Shown in pieces: positions 13,801 through 22,872 of a DNA stretch of 64,000 nucleotides. Each line of letters starts with the position of its first letter. Position 1 is the first letter of the stretch. The position numbers and the translations under genes are program-made. The DNA lies in contig CAIIXF020000003.1 in assembly GCA_903813345.2 (NCBI GenBank), positions 11,236,931-11,300,930 on the forward strand, in the 5' to 3' direction. The notes beneath the pieces were generated by a model. It ran no database searches. It saw only the letters and a program-made list of their open reading frames with translations, and was not told the origin of the DNA. This DNA is from Owenia fusiformis (lineage: Eukaryota > Annelida > Polychaeta > Sabellida > Oweniidae).

Positions 13801-16800
13801 CAACGTCAGCGTACAGCCGTAAAATTGCTGACTTCAGGCCAACAGAAAAGTGTACCTTGACGACCTCGTACCAACGTCGGCCCAACGTCAAAGTACCGCC
13901 CTAAAATTGCTAACTTCAGACCGAAAAAGATGTGTCATTTGCCAACCTTGTACCGACGTCGGTACAACGTGAGCTTACAGCCGTAGAATTGCCGACTTCA
14001 GGCCAACGGAGAAGTGTGCCTTGACAACCTTGAACCAACGTCGGCCCAACGTCAAGGTACCGACGTAAAATTGCCGACGTTGGGCCAACAAAGACGTGCT
14101 ATCTGGGATCGGGTGAAGTTTTCTGACAACACACTCACAAATATCTTGTGTAATTTCTCTCACTTTCCTTCTACTCTATTGTTTTAGTGAAGCCACAAAG
14201 GTACAATTTTGGGAATTCAGATTGTGTTATTTTGGTATGTTTTGGCATTTGGAGCATGTTTTTTAAAATGACCATTTTGGAGCATGTTTTTTAAAATTAC
14301 CATTACGAGCTTGATCATTCGAAATAGACCAATGAAAGAACAGTGAACAAAATTCAGTTGTGCCAAAAATGGCTTAAAACCCATATTAGAAGACTGAGTT
14401 ATTAAAACTTGTTTGGGTTACCTTTTTTGTCTGACCCTGTATAACCTAACAAGTCTCAATTGCTCTATATCCTCGGAAAATCATGACCAGGAGTGTACGT
14501 ATTCATATTTTCCTGTCTTGCCATGGTACAGACCCGGCCTCGCAGTTACACCAGTGCCGGAGGAGATTGCGTTGTTTCTTGCCTTCCCGGTTGTCACGAT
14601 CCGGGCCCCCCTGTCTTTGTGTATCTTCAAGATTTCTAGCTCCCCTCCAATGTCCAGCTGGGTGTGCGTAATCACCATGCTGGTTGATGAGTTGGTTTTG
14701 CATTTGGGGATACCTCATGCGCATCAGATTGTGTAGTACCATACAGGTCCGGACAATCAACCGAACAGTTGAAGGAGCATGGCCCATGGTCGTCAGTAAC
14801 ACTTGAAAACGGTTCGCCATGATCCCGAAAGCGTTTTCTACACAGCGACGTGCCCTTGACAGACGGTAGTTGTATACGCTCTTCCACGTTCCTTCCTTTG
14901 CCACCATACGGCTTCATCATGTTTGGTGTGAGGGCGAATGCATCATCTCCTATAAAGAAATACGGTTCCTCCTGGTTGTCGTTTGGGAGTGGAGAGGGGT
15001 CGGGGAGATTTAGGAAACAATCAGCTATGCCCTGCTTGAGCTCTGAGGCATTATAAATTTGAGCGTCAGACGCTGCCCCCTTCCCTAAAAATACAGAACA
15101 GTTGCATTTATGAAATGAACAGCGATCAGTTTCACCTTATTAAAAACGTGCCATGCGCTTTATAGAACATTTTGAAGTATTCTTTCTAACCATGTTTCTA
15201 GAAAAATTCAAAAACGTTGTGAGACTTTAACGTCATACTTTATCTTGACATTTCATTTTCCAGGGAATGTTGATGCTCGCTCTAGGTTTAATTTGATTCA
15301 CCGATCGTCTCTCAAAATCCAAAAACATTTACGAAATATTGTCTTCAAGAAATATGTTGTTTTGGGTAAATTATGTAATGGTCGTCTAAAACAAATAATT
15401 TTATTTTAAACTGACGAACTTGCGATGTGTAACTGAATTTCATTGAATTAAGAGACGTTGTGTTTATAAATGGTCTCTTTTTGTCATGAAACACTTACCA
15501 CCAAGATCGGCCCAGATAAACTTGTAGTCAGGGTCTACCAACGCCATTAACACAACAGAGTAGAAACCCTTGTAGTTGTAGTATAGGGAACCCGACTTTG
15601 CAGGGCATTTTATTGCGACATGCTTCCCGTCCAGGGCACCTATGGTGTTTGGGAAGTTCCAGCGACTCAAGAACCCGTCAGCTATCTTGCCATGCAGCCG
15701 GAGTGGTCGGGGGCATCATCACCTCATCCAGGTACTCATCCACTATCGCTTGACACACTTCTCTGATGATAACGGAGATTGAGTTATGGGGTATCCTCCA
15801 GCTGTATTGAAGATCTCTGTACTTCGCACCCGATGCCAGATGACGGAGCGTCACTGATAACTTTAGGCCTGGTTCGAGAGCCTCTCGTAGCCTGGTATTT
15901 TGTTTGGTAAGGCGATGCTCAACTCTGTTCAATATTTCATCAAACATCTCCGGAGGCATCCTGAGAAAGTTTTTAAAGGCTTGTGGATCCTCCCTCCTAA
16001 GCTCTACCATCAACTGGTCATACAATCCAAATTGTCTGCGACGTTTCACCCATTCTCTCGACCATACATTTCTGCTTTTCCTTGCCCTTTCCTGCTGATG
16101 TCGACGAATGTGATTGCCAATTTCTAAGTCAATTTCATCCCGCTCTCTCTGAGTAATGGCAACCATGTACATTAAACGAACCTTTTCAGGACAATCCATG
16201 ATGAAGACTGACAGTCTGACACGACCAAAAGTGTCACATGGTCAGGAGTGAATAAATCGAAGAGGAAAAAACTGCAGAAACTGCAGAAGACGGTGAGAAG
16301 CTGCGTCATTAGACGGTACGATTTCGAATTCACGGTAATAGGATGTTAGGAGGATGTTATGAAGCCGTTATAAGGCCGTCAACACGTCAATGGACTGTTA
16401 CCTAGGCGTTAAGCGGCTGGTACCGTGAAAACGCTTTTAATGTGACATTTCAAACACCCGTTGGGAGCCCGTTTATTGGACGGTACCAAAGCGGTAAACT
16501 TTCGTTCGCAACCCGTCGCTGATTGAGTCAACGTCCCCCATCGTCCCATCACCGCCTTGTGAACGTGTCCTTAACGGCCGCACCGTTCTCATACCATTCC
16601 CATACCGCTATCGCCGTTCGCAGCCGAACGTTAGTCAAACGGAAAAAGTTTTGAGCATGCTCAAAAAATTCGCCGGGTGTGGATGGCCGGCAACGTTCCC
16701 TGAACGTTTTCAAACGGCCGGGAAACGGCCCACCGTGTGACCATGCCGGCCATCGCCGTCTGGCCATAATTAGCCACACGGTGGCGAACGGTGGGCCTAC

Positions 16801-19800
16801 ACGGCTAGTGTGACCGCTACTTTAATCAAAGTACAGTTCATTTTTCTCTTAGGCGGTCCCTATAGAAACTTTTTACTATGGGGGGGGGGAGAGGAGGCAG
16901 TCGGTTTGGGACTTCGTTTTTGCGTTAACACTAGGCCTTTGATGGTGAAGTCATCATTTTTATACAGTGCACAAATAATATTATACAAATAATTGACACT
17001 AGGTATTCTGTTTTACCTTGAACATGCATCACTACATCCTTATAAATATTGTAACATCATTTTTGAAAATTTAACAAAATAACCGCTTTTGTTTCTTTCA
17101 GATATGGAAATCGTTGGTCCGTCATGGCGAAATACTGCTGGTCTCTCAGTTCAATATGCATGGGCCTCAGGTTACTTTGTTATAGCAGCAGTGGCCTATT
17201 TCATCAGGGACTGGTCGACATTACAGTTAGTTTTATGTATTCCGATAGCAGTACAGTGCATACTTGTTTTGTAAGTATTATTAAGCAAACGTCATTGAGC
17301 AAACATCTTCAATAAGAAATTTATCGATGCATACTCGTTATACCAGTGTATTCTTTCAGTCACATGAAATACCTTGAAAGATCAAGATGAGATGAGTGCA
17401 TATTATATACTGTTAAACCAGTGTATTCGTTCGGTCATATGAAATACCTTGAAAGATCAAGATGAGATGAGTGCATATTATATATACTGTTAAACCAGTG
17501 TATTCTTTCAGTCACATGAAATACCTTGAAAGATCAAGATGAGATGAGTGCATATTATATATACTGTTAAACCAGTGTATTCTTTCGGTCATATGAAATA
17601 CCTTGAAAGATCAAGATGAGATGAGTGCATATATATACTGTTAAACCAGTTTATTTTTTTCAGTCATAAGTTACATTGATGGATCAAGATGCCATCAATG
17701 ACCTCCTTTTCATTATAACGATTTTTGCCAAAGTCACTCTACGCTGACCTCGATGTTTAGATGTAAAGATTTTGCATAATTTGCAGTTTTATCCCAGAAT
17801 CTCCTCGATGGTTGTACGCAACACACAAGTCCAAGAGAGCACAAGCAGTTGTCAAAGCGTTCGCTAAATCGAATAAAAGGGAACTTCCTGAAAAACTATT
17901 AGATGAAATATCGGAGGTAATAAGAAAACTCAAAAAGATACAACATTTCCCATTTTGTAACCCTTTCTGAATGTGACTATCGGAAATATAACATTTAAGG
18001 ATGTGCCTCGATTGCATACTAAAAACACCTGTACACTCACATTCTAGATCTTTAAAAGAGAGGGCTCAAAAGGATTGGTATCGATATGGTGAACTGAATT
18101 CAATATTGTTTTTCTTTTAAACCAATTATTGAAAACATTCTGTAAAAACACGATCCTTTATGTATGGTCACTCATTGACAACAATTTGATGCGAAATATA
18201 TTTATACATATTTTATATAACTGTTTTTGTAAACATTTTTTAGTGCAATTATTTTTTGTTCTGTTTCTACCAATTCTTGAGAATGAAATGAAACATCTAT
18301 CCCAAAATGACATATACACAACGTGTTTGGGTCTCTCAATATTGTAATTGTACAAAGTTTGGTTCATTTAACAAAAATAATTCAAAAAATTAAAATAAAA
18401 ACATCAAAATAGATAAAAACTAAAGTAATTCTTTTAGTTCATTAACAAGATACTGTTTTAAATGAACCAAACTTTCCTTTGCACAATTACAATATCGAGA
18501 GACCTAAACACGTTGTGTATATGTCATTTTGATCCAAAGAGGTTGGGATAGATATTTCAATTCATTCCGAACATATGATACCAAAAGTTTATATATTTTT
18601 TTCAAATTAAATTCATACCATTCAAAAGATGATCATTTAATTGAACATGTGTTCAATTCAGTTCGCCATATCGATGCCAATCCTTTTCATCACGTTCAAT
18701 TTAGGAGACAAATAAGAGACGCAGTGGTGGTAGTAATATATTTAGTCTATTCCGGGGATCTCGTCTGAGAAAAAGAACACTGGCAATGTGCTATGCCTGG
18801 TAAGTCCAATAACCATTATTTTGAGCTCATAATTTTACATAATATATTGTTTTAAGAATAATCTTGATATCGTTACTACATATACTAAATGAATGCATTG
18901 TTTCATGTGTATTTTGTGATGTTTCTCCCGAACCCATTTTAGGGTTGTCTGTTCGTTTGTTTACTACGGATTGTCTTTGTCATCGTCATCACTGGGCGGT
19001 GACCCATTCATCAACTTCCTCATCTCTGGAGGAATCGAAATACCTGCATATTTATTCACCCATATTTGCTTCTGGAAAGTTGGGCGCAGATATCCACTAA
19101 GTTTTGTGTTTTTCTTTGGTGGGGTGGCGCTGTTCTGTTTACTAGCCATACCAAGGCGTAAGTAAAAGTTCGTTATGATTACATTTTCTATTGTAAAGTT
19201 GTTCTATCCCTTCAATGTAGCTGACTCGCTCTGATGATATATTAATACTATTAACCTCATGACGAATTCCCCCATTGTTAATATATATTGCAGATATGAC
19301 AACGGTGACAATAGTTGTATCGATGTCCGCAAAATTCCTAATATCTGCTGGGTTTGGTATGGTGTACAACTATGGTGCCGAGGTGTTTCCAACTCAGATT
19401 CGTAATTTAGGAGTGGGCACTTCATCAACTTGCTCAAGAATCGGTGGAATTATAGCTCCTTATGTATCGCTTTTGGTAAGTTATAGCCAGTCATCTTTCC
19501 ATTGTGTCGACCCATATTTGCCACGTACATATTACATTATTATATGTCTCTGGTACATCGTACTGTGCAGTTATCTAATCTGTTCAAGCTGAATTTTTAA
19601 TCAAGATGGCTTGGACAAAATCAAACAAACAGCAAAGTGAATGAATCATTCCAAAACTGAGTCCCAGGCTTCAACGTAATTCAAGAGAAAAGGGGTCATA
19701 TCAAACATTCTCTAGTTTAATGCATTAACTTTGTTGTTTGGCTTATCAAACTACTTTCTTCCAGGGAACGTTTAGCAGATTCGCCCCGAGCATTTTCTTC

Positions 19801-20007
19801 GGTCTCGTGTCACTCTTGGGTGGTTTTATTGTGTTACTTCTACCAGAGACTCGGGACAGGCCCCTTCCTGAAACTCTAGAGGACGCTGAACGGTTCAGCA
19901 AATTCAAACCCAAGCGGAATGACTTGAATGAAGAAAATGGTGTGTCCATGGTGCCTCTAAGAAGTTCGGAGTATGCCTCGTGTTATGACGACGACAAACA
20001 CGTTTAA
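7436..20007 (+). CDS. SLC22-family transporter, gene 1 (9 exons, 561 aa)
   Basis: Polyspecific organic ion transporter of the major facilitator superfamily, expected in the plasma membrane; substrate cannot be told from sequence. Coding exons: 7436-7828, 8728-8831, 10970-11124, 17102-17270, 17787-17916, 18705-18799, 18943-19157, 19294-19475, 19765-20007; all junctions are GT-AG and the joined 1686 nt is one open frame. Visible hallmarks: helix 1 (about residues 18-45), a large extracellular loop with sequons N57, N61, N93 and N105 and cysteines 50, 84 and 114, the SLC22 motif WDLVC (132-136), the MFS motif RFGRK (166-170), PESPRWL (277-283) after helix 6, WKVGRRYP (393-400) and LPET-type C-terminal motifs (from 508). 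Length is normal for SLC22. The start is the only ATG before helix 1. Gene 2 (50839-24398, minus) is its paralogue. OCT, OAT and OCTN subclasses were not distinguished. Confidence 0.93.
7983..8572. mobile_element. Repeat element filling most of SLC22 gene 1 intron 1
   Basis: Starts CAGGGTGAAACAAAAATAAA and carries three copies of an AAATGACACCCA block (about 8004; inverted TGGGTGTCATTT at about 8350 and 8550). The inverted ends are imperfect, so its borders are approximate. No protein signal. Confidence 0.55.
8728..8831 (+). CDS. SLC22 gene 1 exon 2
   Basis: Acceptor TTTGTAG, then WDLVCDKKW, helix 2 and SGQISD; donor GTACCT at 8832, phase 2. It is too short for an ORF scan but matches gene 2 exon 2 in length (104 nt) and in the motif block LVCD...SGQI.D. 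Confidence 0.92.
9174..10090. mobile_element. Foldback element in SLC22 gene 1 intron 2
   Basis: Left part GGGTGTCCCCAAAAAGTAAG is related to the end of the 20.8-kb element. Inner arms face each other: TATGTTTGCAACAAGCTCTC (9490) against GAGAGCTTGTTGCAAACATA (9980), and CTTAAAAACAGCTTT against AAAGCTGTTTTTAAG. The right outer end is missing, so the copy looks truncated. Confidence 0.7.
10091..10969. other. Remainder of SLC22 gene 1 intron 2
   Basis: Contains a short third copy of the ACCAATGGATAGCATG dispersed repeat (10255-10330) and an inverted AAAAATGTTGACC pair (10132, 10432). Otherwise no structure seen. Confidence 0.5.
10970..11124 (+). CDS. SLC22 gene 1 exon 3
   Basis: Acceptor TCTTTTCAG. 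The split Arg codon completes the MFS loop motif RFGRK, followed by helices 3 and 4 (FSPNF, LRFCLGVFS). Donor GTAAGT at 11125 with a single base left over (phase 1). The Harbinger target duplication starts 33 nt after this exon. Confidence 0.92.
11675..11949. mobile_element. 275-bp foldback MITE nested in the Harbinger element
   Basis: Two near-perfect arms of about 137 bp face each other around ATAATTATAATTTAT at about 11812: CCGTTGGCTCTAGGTTTTAT on the left against its complement ATAAAATCTAGAGCCAACGG on the right. No coding capacity. Confidence 0.85.
12233..12953. mobile_element. TTGGCCCAACGTTGG repeat element, copy 1
   Basis: Bounded by CCCAGATAGCACAAC and its complement TGTGCTATCTAGG. 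The interior is a lattice of the palindromic word GGCCAACGTTGGCC, with a central foldback (for example GGACATAGCGACGGTGGGCC about 12727 against GGCCCACCGTCGCTATGTCC about 12608). The long ORFs (up to 205 aa, rich in GPTL, WPNVG and HRRYVHW) come from the palindrome lattice and exist on both strands. Confidence 0.8.
13313..14107. mobile_element. TTGGCCCAACGTTGG repeat element, copy 2 (composite)
   Basis: Begins CCCAGATAGCACATC and ends GACGTGCTATCTGGG. Further internal CAGATAGCACA starts at about 13480 and 13749 show tandem or nested insertion of the same family. From 13800 the lattice decays into ACGTCGG/GCCGACTTCAGGCC repeats of about 115 bp. Confidence 0.75.
14503..16199 (-). pseudogene. 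HARBI1-like (PIF/Harbinger) transposase, two exons, frameshifted
   Basis: DDE nuclease of the Harbinger transposon. Exon A 16199-15499 (MDCPEKVRLM... with MPPEMFDEIL and the helix-turn-helix-like RHLASGAKYRDLQYSWRI), donor GTAAGT; exon B 15084-14503. Catalytic landmarks: first Asp in GALDGKHV, second Asp in GAASDAQIY across the intron, Glu in VENAFGIMANRF. Two frame breaks: near 15681-15690 (AAWQD to ADGFLSRWNF, apparent 2-base loss or 1-base gain) and near 14891-14905 (MMKPYGGK to EGTWKSVYNYRLS). The intact length would be about 425 aa, in the family range. Not functional as it stands; no Myb/MADF-type second protein was found. Confidence 0.88.
17102..17270 (+). CDS. SLC22 gene 1 exon 4
   Basis: Acceptor GTTTCTTTCAG. 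Encodes MEIVGPSWR, the conserved SLC22 block between helices 4 and 5, then helices 5 and 6 up to CILV; donor GTAAGT at 17271, phase 2. Same length (169 nt) as gene 2 exon 4. Confidence 0.93.
17325..17665. repeat. 75-77-bp tandem repeat in SLC22 gene 1 intron 4, ~4.5 copies
   Basis: CCAGTGTATTC recurs at 17343, 17418, 17495, 17572 and, changed, 17646. Each unit contains ACCTTGAAAGATCAAGATGA and a pyrimidine-rich TTCTTTCAG or TTCGTTCGG word upstream of the true acceptor at 17786. Confidence 0.9.
17787..17916 (+). CDS. SLC22 gene 1 exon 5
   Basis: Acceptor AATTTGCAG. Encodes FFIPESPRWL, the SLC22 signature at the start of the large cytosolic loop, and a charged stretch ending LLDEISE; donor GTAATA at 17917, phase 0. 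Confidence 0.92.
18068..18687. mobile_element. 0.62-kb foldback MITE abutting SLC22 gene 1 exon 6
   Basis: Ends AAAAGGATTGGTATCGATAT and ATATCGATGCCAATCCTTTT are inverted repeats; the inner arms carry GGTCTCTCAATATTGTAATTG against CAATTACAATATCGAGAGACC. The same family occurs at 20070-20690 and 35466-36395. Confidence 0.85.
18705..18799 (+). CDS. SLC22 gene 1 exon 6
   Basis: Acceptor TTCAATTTAG. Encodes a basic, glycine/serine-rich loop, then NIFSLFR and LRKRTLAMCYAW at the entry to helix 7; donor GTAAGT at 18800, phase 2. The acceptor lies 17 nt past the end of a 0.6-kb foldback element, so the distal intron end is transposon-derived. Confidence 0.9.
18943..19157 (+). CDS. SLC22 gene 1 exon 7
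   Basis: Acceptor CCATTTTAG. Encodes helix 7 (FVYYGLSL), GGDPFINF, helix 8 (GGIEIPAY) and the second MFS loop WKVGRRYP, then helix 9; donor GTAAGT at 19158, phase 1. Same length (215 nt) as gene 2 exon 7. Confidence 0.93.
19294..19475 (+). CDS. SLC22 gene 1 exon 8
   Basis: Acceptor ATATTGCAG. Encodes helix 10 (KFLISAGFGMVYNYGAEVFP), the conserved TQIRNLGVG block and the start of helix 11; donor GTAAGT at 19476, phase 0. Same length (182 nt) as gene 2 exon 8. Confidence 0.93.
19765..20007 (+). CDS. SLC22 gene 1 exon 9 (last coding)
   Basis: Acceptor TTTCTTCCAG. Encodes helix 12, LLLPETRDRPLPETLEDAE and a cytosolic tail ending DDKHV before TAA at 20005. The LPET/EDAE motifs are typical of the SLC22 C-terminus. 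Confidence 0.93.
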   Translation, partial: GTFSRFAPSIFFGLVSLLGGFIVLLLPETRDRPLPETLEDAERFSKFKPKRNDLNEENGVSMVPLRSSEYASCYDDDKHV

Positions 20008-20069
20008 ATACAGTCATCATCAGACAGAATACTGTTCCTTCATGAGTTTTGGCCGGGGATGACACCACA

Positions 20070-20690
20070 GTGTGGAACGACTAGTTTGTTGAAAACATTT
20101 AAACACATGTTTCTCTTAAACCAGTCATCAAAAAATTCTGAAGATTTTACACATCGTCAATCTAATGATCATTCTTTGAATGGCAACAGTTTAATTTGAA
20201 AATATATATATACTTTTCTCTATATTAGTTTAGAAAACACATCAAACACTTCTTTTGTTCTCGGTACCATATGTTCGGAATGAAACGAAATATCTATCCC
20301 AACATCATTGGAACAAAACAACAGAAACACAGTTGTGTTTAGGTCTCTCAATATTGTAATTGTACAAAGGAACGTTTGGTTGATTTAAAAAAGTATCATG
20401 TTAATGTAATAAAAGGTTTACTTTAATTTTTATATATTTTTGTTTTTTTGTAAAATCAACCAAAATTTCCTTTGAATAACATATAATATTGAAAGGTCTA
20501 AAAAATGTTTTATATGCTGTTTTGTTCCAACAAGGTTCGGAAAGATATTTTATTTCATTCTCAAGAATTGGTAGAAAGGAACGAAAACAATTGCATAAAA
20601 ATCAAAAAATGTTAACAAAAACAGTTATAAAAAATATATTCTTGATCTTCGTCTTCGTCTTGGTGCATTGGGTTTCTATATAAATCATTT
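20070..20690. mobile_element. Second copy of the 18.1-kb MITE family, in the gene 1 3' flank
   Basis: Shares AGGTCTCTCAATATTGTAAT, the TTTCATTCTCAAGAATTGGTAGAAA block and the inverted layout, but lacks the outer ends. Lies 60 bp after the gene 1 stop, so it may form part of the 3'UTR. Confidence 0.7.
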
Positions 20691-20811
20691 CGAAACAAAA
20701 ATAATAAGTGTAGATATGTTATGACCCGAGTAAACTAATATAGACCTAGTACATGTAGTACGACTATATAATATTGGACCTAAATTAAATAAACTATTTC
20801 AAACTATATCG

Positions 20812-22872
20812 CGTGTCCCAAAAAGTGAGTCTCTCTTTGACGAGTATTTTATTAGCAAATTGCTAGAAAATTTTCATTGGAGAACAATTAAATAGGATAT
20901 CATTAGCAAGTCCTTTTTTATGGATGAGATCGTTTACATCTTCTACGAGTATTTTCAATAAAAAAACAGCATGCCAAAACATACAATATTAACAGTAAGG
21001 TCACTTATAACTAAGCTGTTGTGTATTTTCCCCAACGTTATCGCCTCCCATGACATAACTAGAAAACAGCAACTCCGTGGAGTAGCAAATCCCACCGAAC
21101 AAATACACCCTATGCAGACAGAGCCTGTGGGAAATATTGGGTGCGGCGCAAATGAGCGGAGGGTGCGGAGCTAACGGTCATTTTTGAATTTAAAATTGGG
21201 ATATTTCTGAAACTAAGCCGTTTTGGGACTTCAAATATACCAAGATATGTGTATTTGACACCAAATATCAATAAAATTGTGAAAATAGTAGTGCAATTCA
21301 TTTTATAGCGACGCAGTATGCCTTAAACATTTCCCAGACCTATATATTTTGAGACCATCCTTTTAATACTGCGTCCCCAGCATTCATAAAAAATGGTGTT
21401 CAAGATACACTACCCATGCAAATTATTTTTGCATCTTGGAAGCCAGGCAGTATCTGTGTGATTTTATAAAAATTCGGAAATGTTCTTCAGATATGAGCCC
21501 CTCTAAATATTGGGTGCGGAGCTACGTTTATGGAGCTGCTCCGCACCCAATATTTAGAGGGGCTCATATCTGAAGAACATTTCCGAATTTTTATAAAATC
21601 ACACAGATACTGCCTGGCTTCCAAGATGCAAAAATAATTTGTATAGATAGTGCACCTTGAACACCATTTTTTATGAATGCTGGGGACTCAGTATTAAAAG
21701 GATAATTTCAAAATATATAGGTCTGGGAAAGGTTTAAGGCACACTGCGTCGCTATAGAATGAATTGCGCTACTATTTTCACAATTGTATTGATATTTGGT
21801 GTCAAATACACATATCTTGGTATATTTGAAGTCCCAAAACGGCTTAGTTTCAGAAATATCCCAATTTTAAATTCAAAAATGACCGTTAGCTCCGCACCCT
21901 CCGCTCATTTGCTCCGCACCCAATATTTCCCACAGGCTCTGTCTGCATAGGGTGAAATAACAAAATATGTTTGATATATAGAACCAGTCTTGAAAATTTC
22001 TTCTCGAGCGGATTTTCTTTGCCCCTAGGCATCAGCTTATATAATTTGAACCAAATCCGTCAACTGGTATTTGGGTTATCAAAGATTACATTTCTAACGA
22101 CAAACGGCAGCCATTTTGATACTATTTTTTCAAACAGCGCTCCTTAATCCACTGGCATCAGCAAATAAAATTTGAAGCAAATCCGTCCACTGGGACTTGA
22201 GTTATCAAATATTACGTTTTACGGAAAATGGTGGCCATTTTGAAATTCAGTGGCCATCTTGAACAAAGTTCCTTTGTCCCTAGACATCAGCATATTAAAG
22301 GAAGAGGTGCGATAATTGGCAGATACCCGCATGGTCAAAATGAATCATTCTTAGGTGAAACATGAAGAATAGAATGTCACGTGATTCTCTGGAAATTTTT
22401 AAAATGCTTGGGCACACATAGGCTGAGATACGGGTCATTTAGTTCAGCAAGGTTGTATTGGCTTACATGGGGCTGTGCACCATTGGCTTAACATGGGGAT
22501 ATCATCATATCCCAATAGAGGCCATTGGTTTCCATTTATTATTGCAAAATTTACCAAAAATACGCTATGACCCGAGACACAAAAATACTTCCTGGTTTGA
22601 AATCTTCGCCTCTACACTTCATCATGATAGAATTATGACCCTTATAAGTGGCTTATACATCAATACAGTGCTGAATAAAGGTCAACAAGATACTAGTGTG
22701 CATATAAATGTAATAATAAAAGCGGTATATTCATTTTGAAATATCAGATGAATTAATTTTTTTCATGGGGAAATCATAATGGAGAGTGCACTACTTCCTT
22801 TGAACCAAATCCGTAAACCTATTGCTGAAAAAGTACTTGTCAAAAAGCGGTTCACTTTTTAGGACATCCGAT
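20812..22872. mobile_element. TIR element interrupted by a palindrome
   Basis: Left GTGTCCCAAAAAGTGAGTCT then TTTGACGAGTATTTTATTAG; right, in complement, ATGTCCTAAAAAGTGAACCG then TTTGACAAGTACTTTTTCAG. The left side is also related to 9174-9340. Spans the region between the two SLC22 genes. No transposase seen. Confidence 0.7.
21106..21954. mobile_element. 849-bp near-perfect palindrome with 5-bp target duplication
   Basis: Starts CACCCTATGCAGACAGAGCC and ends with its complement; arms of about 417 bp meet at GAGC-TACGTTTATGGAGCT-GCTC near 21530. AAATA flanks both sides (21101-21105, 21955-21959). Arms differ by only scattered changes (for example TGCGGCGCAAATG against CATTTGCTCCGCA). The mirrored 63-aa ORFs on opposite strands are copies of one another and not evidence of a gene. 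Confidence 0.9.

Larger units (their letters stand above)
12034..14441. mobile_element. TA-flanked TIR element nested in the Harbinger element
   Basis: Left end CAGGGTGATCCAAAAAGGTA and right end TACCTTTTTTGTCTGACCCTG are imperfect inverted repeats, each next to TA (12032-12033 and 14442-14443). The TA duplication fits Tc1/mariner-like or similar elements. Interior is mostly the TTGGCCCAACGTTGG elements. Confidence 0.65.
11161..16821 (-). mobile_element. PIF/Harbinger DNA transposon, 5.66 kb, in SLC22 gene 1 intron 3
   Basis: Left end TGCTGTGGTCACACTTGCCG matches the reverse complement of the right end AGTAGCGGTCACACTAGCCG and continues for about 60 bp (CACCGTTCGCCACCGTGTGG in both). A 3-bp target duplication TTA flanks it (11158-11160, 16822-16824), the TWA type used by this superfamily. 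Subterminal regions (11250-11470 and 16310-16720) are rich in ACCG/CGGT repeats. It carries a HARBI1-like transposase on the minus strand and three later nested insertions. Confidence 0.88.

Noticed and set aside
17320-17345. Origin of the 77-bp repeat from the end of gene 1 exon 4 (shared TGCATACT.GTT)
   Set aside because: Only about 12 matching bases and no donor included; could be chance.
21110-21950. Paired 63-aa ORFs with a hydrophobic start
   Set aside because: They are mirror copies in the arms of the palindrome, so one chance ORF counted twice.
22458-22739. 93-aa ORF between the two SLC22 genes
   Set aside because: No domain, no splice context, and it lies within a TIR element; treated as chance.
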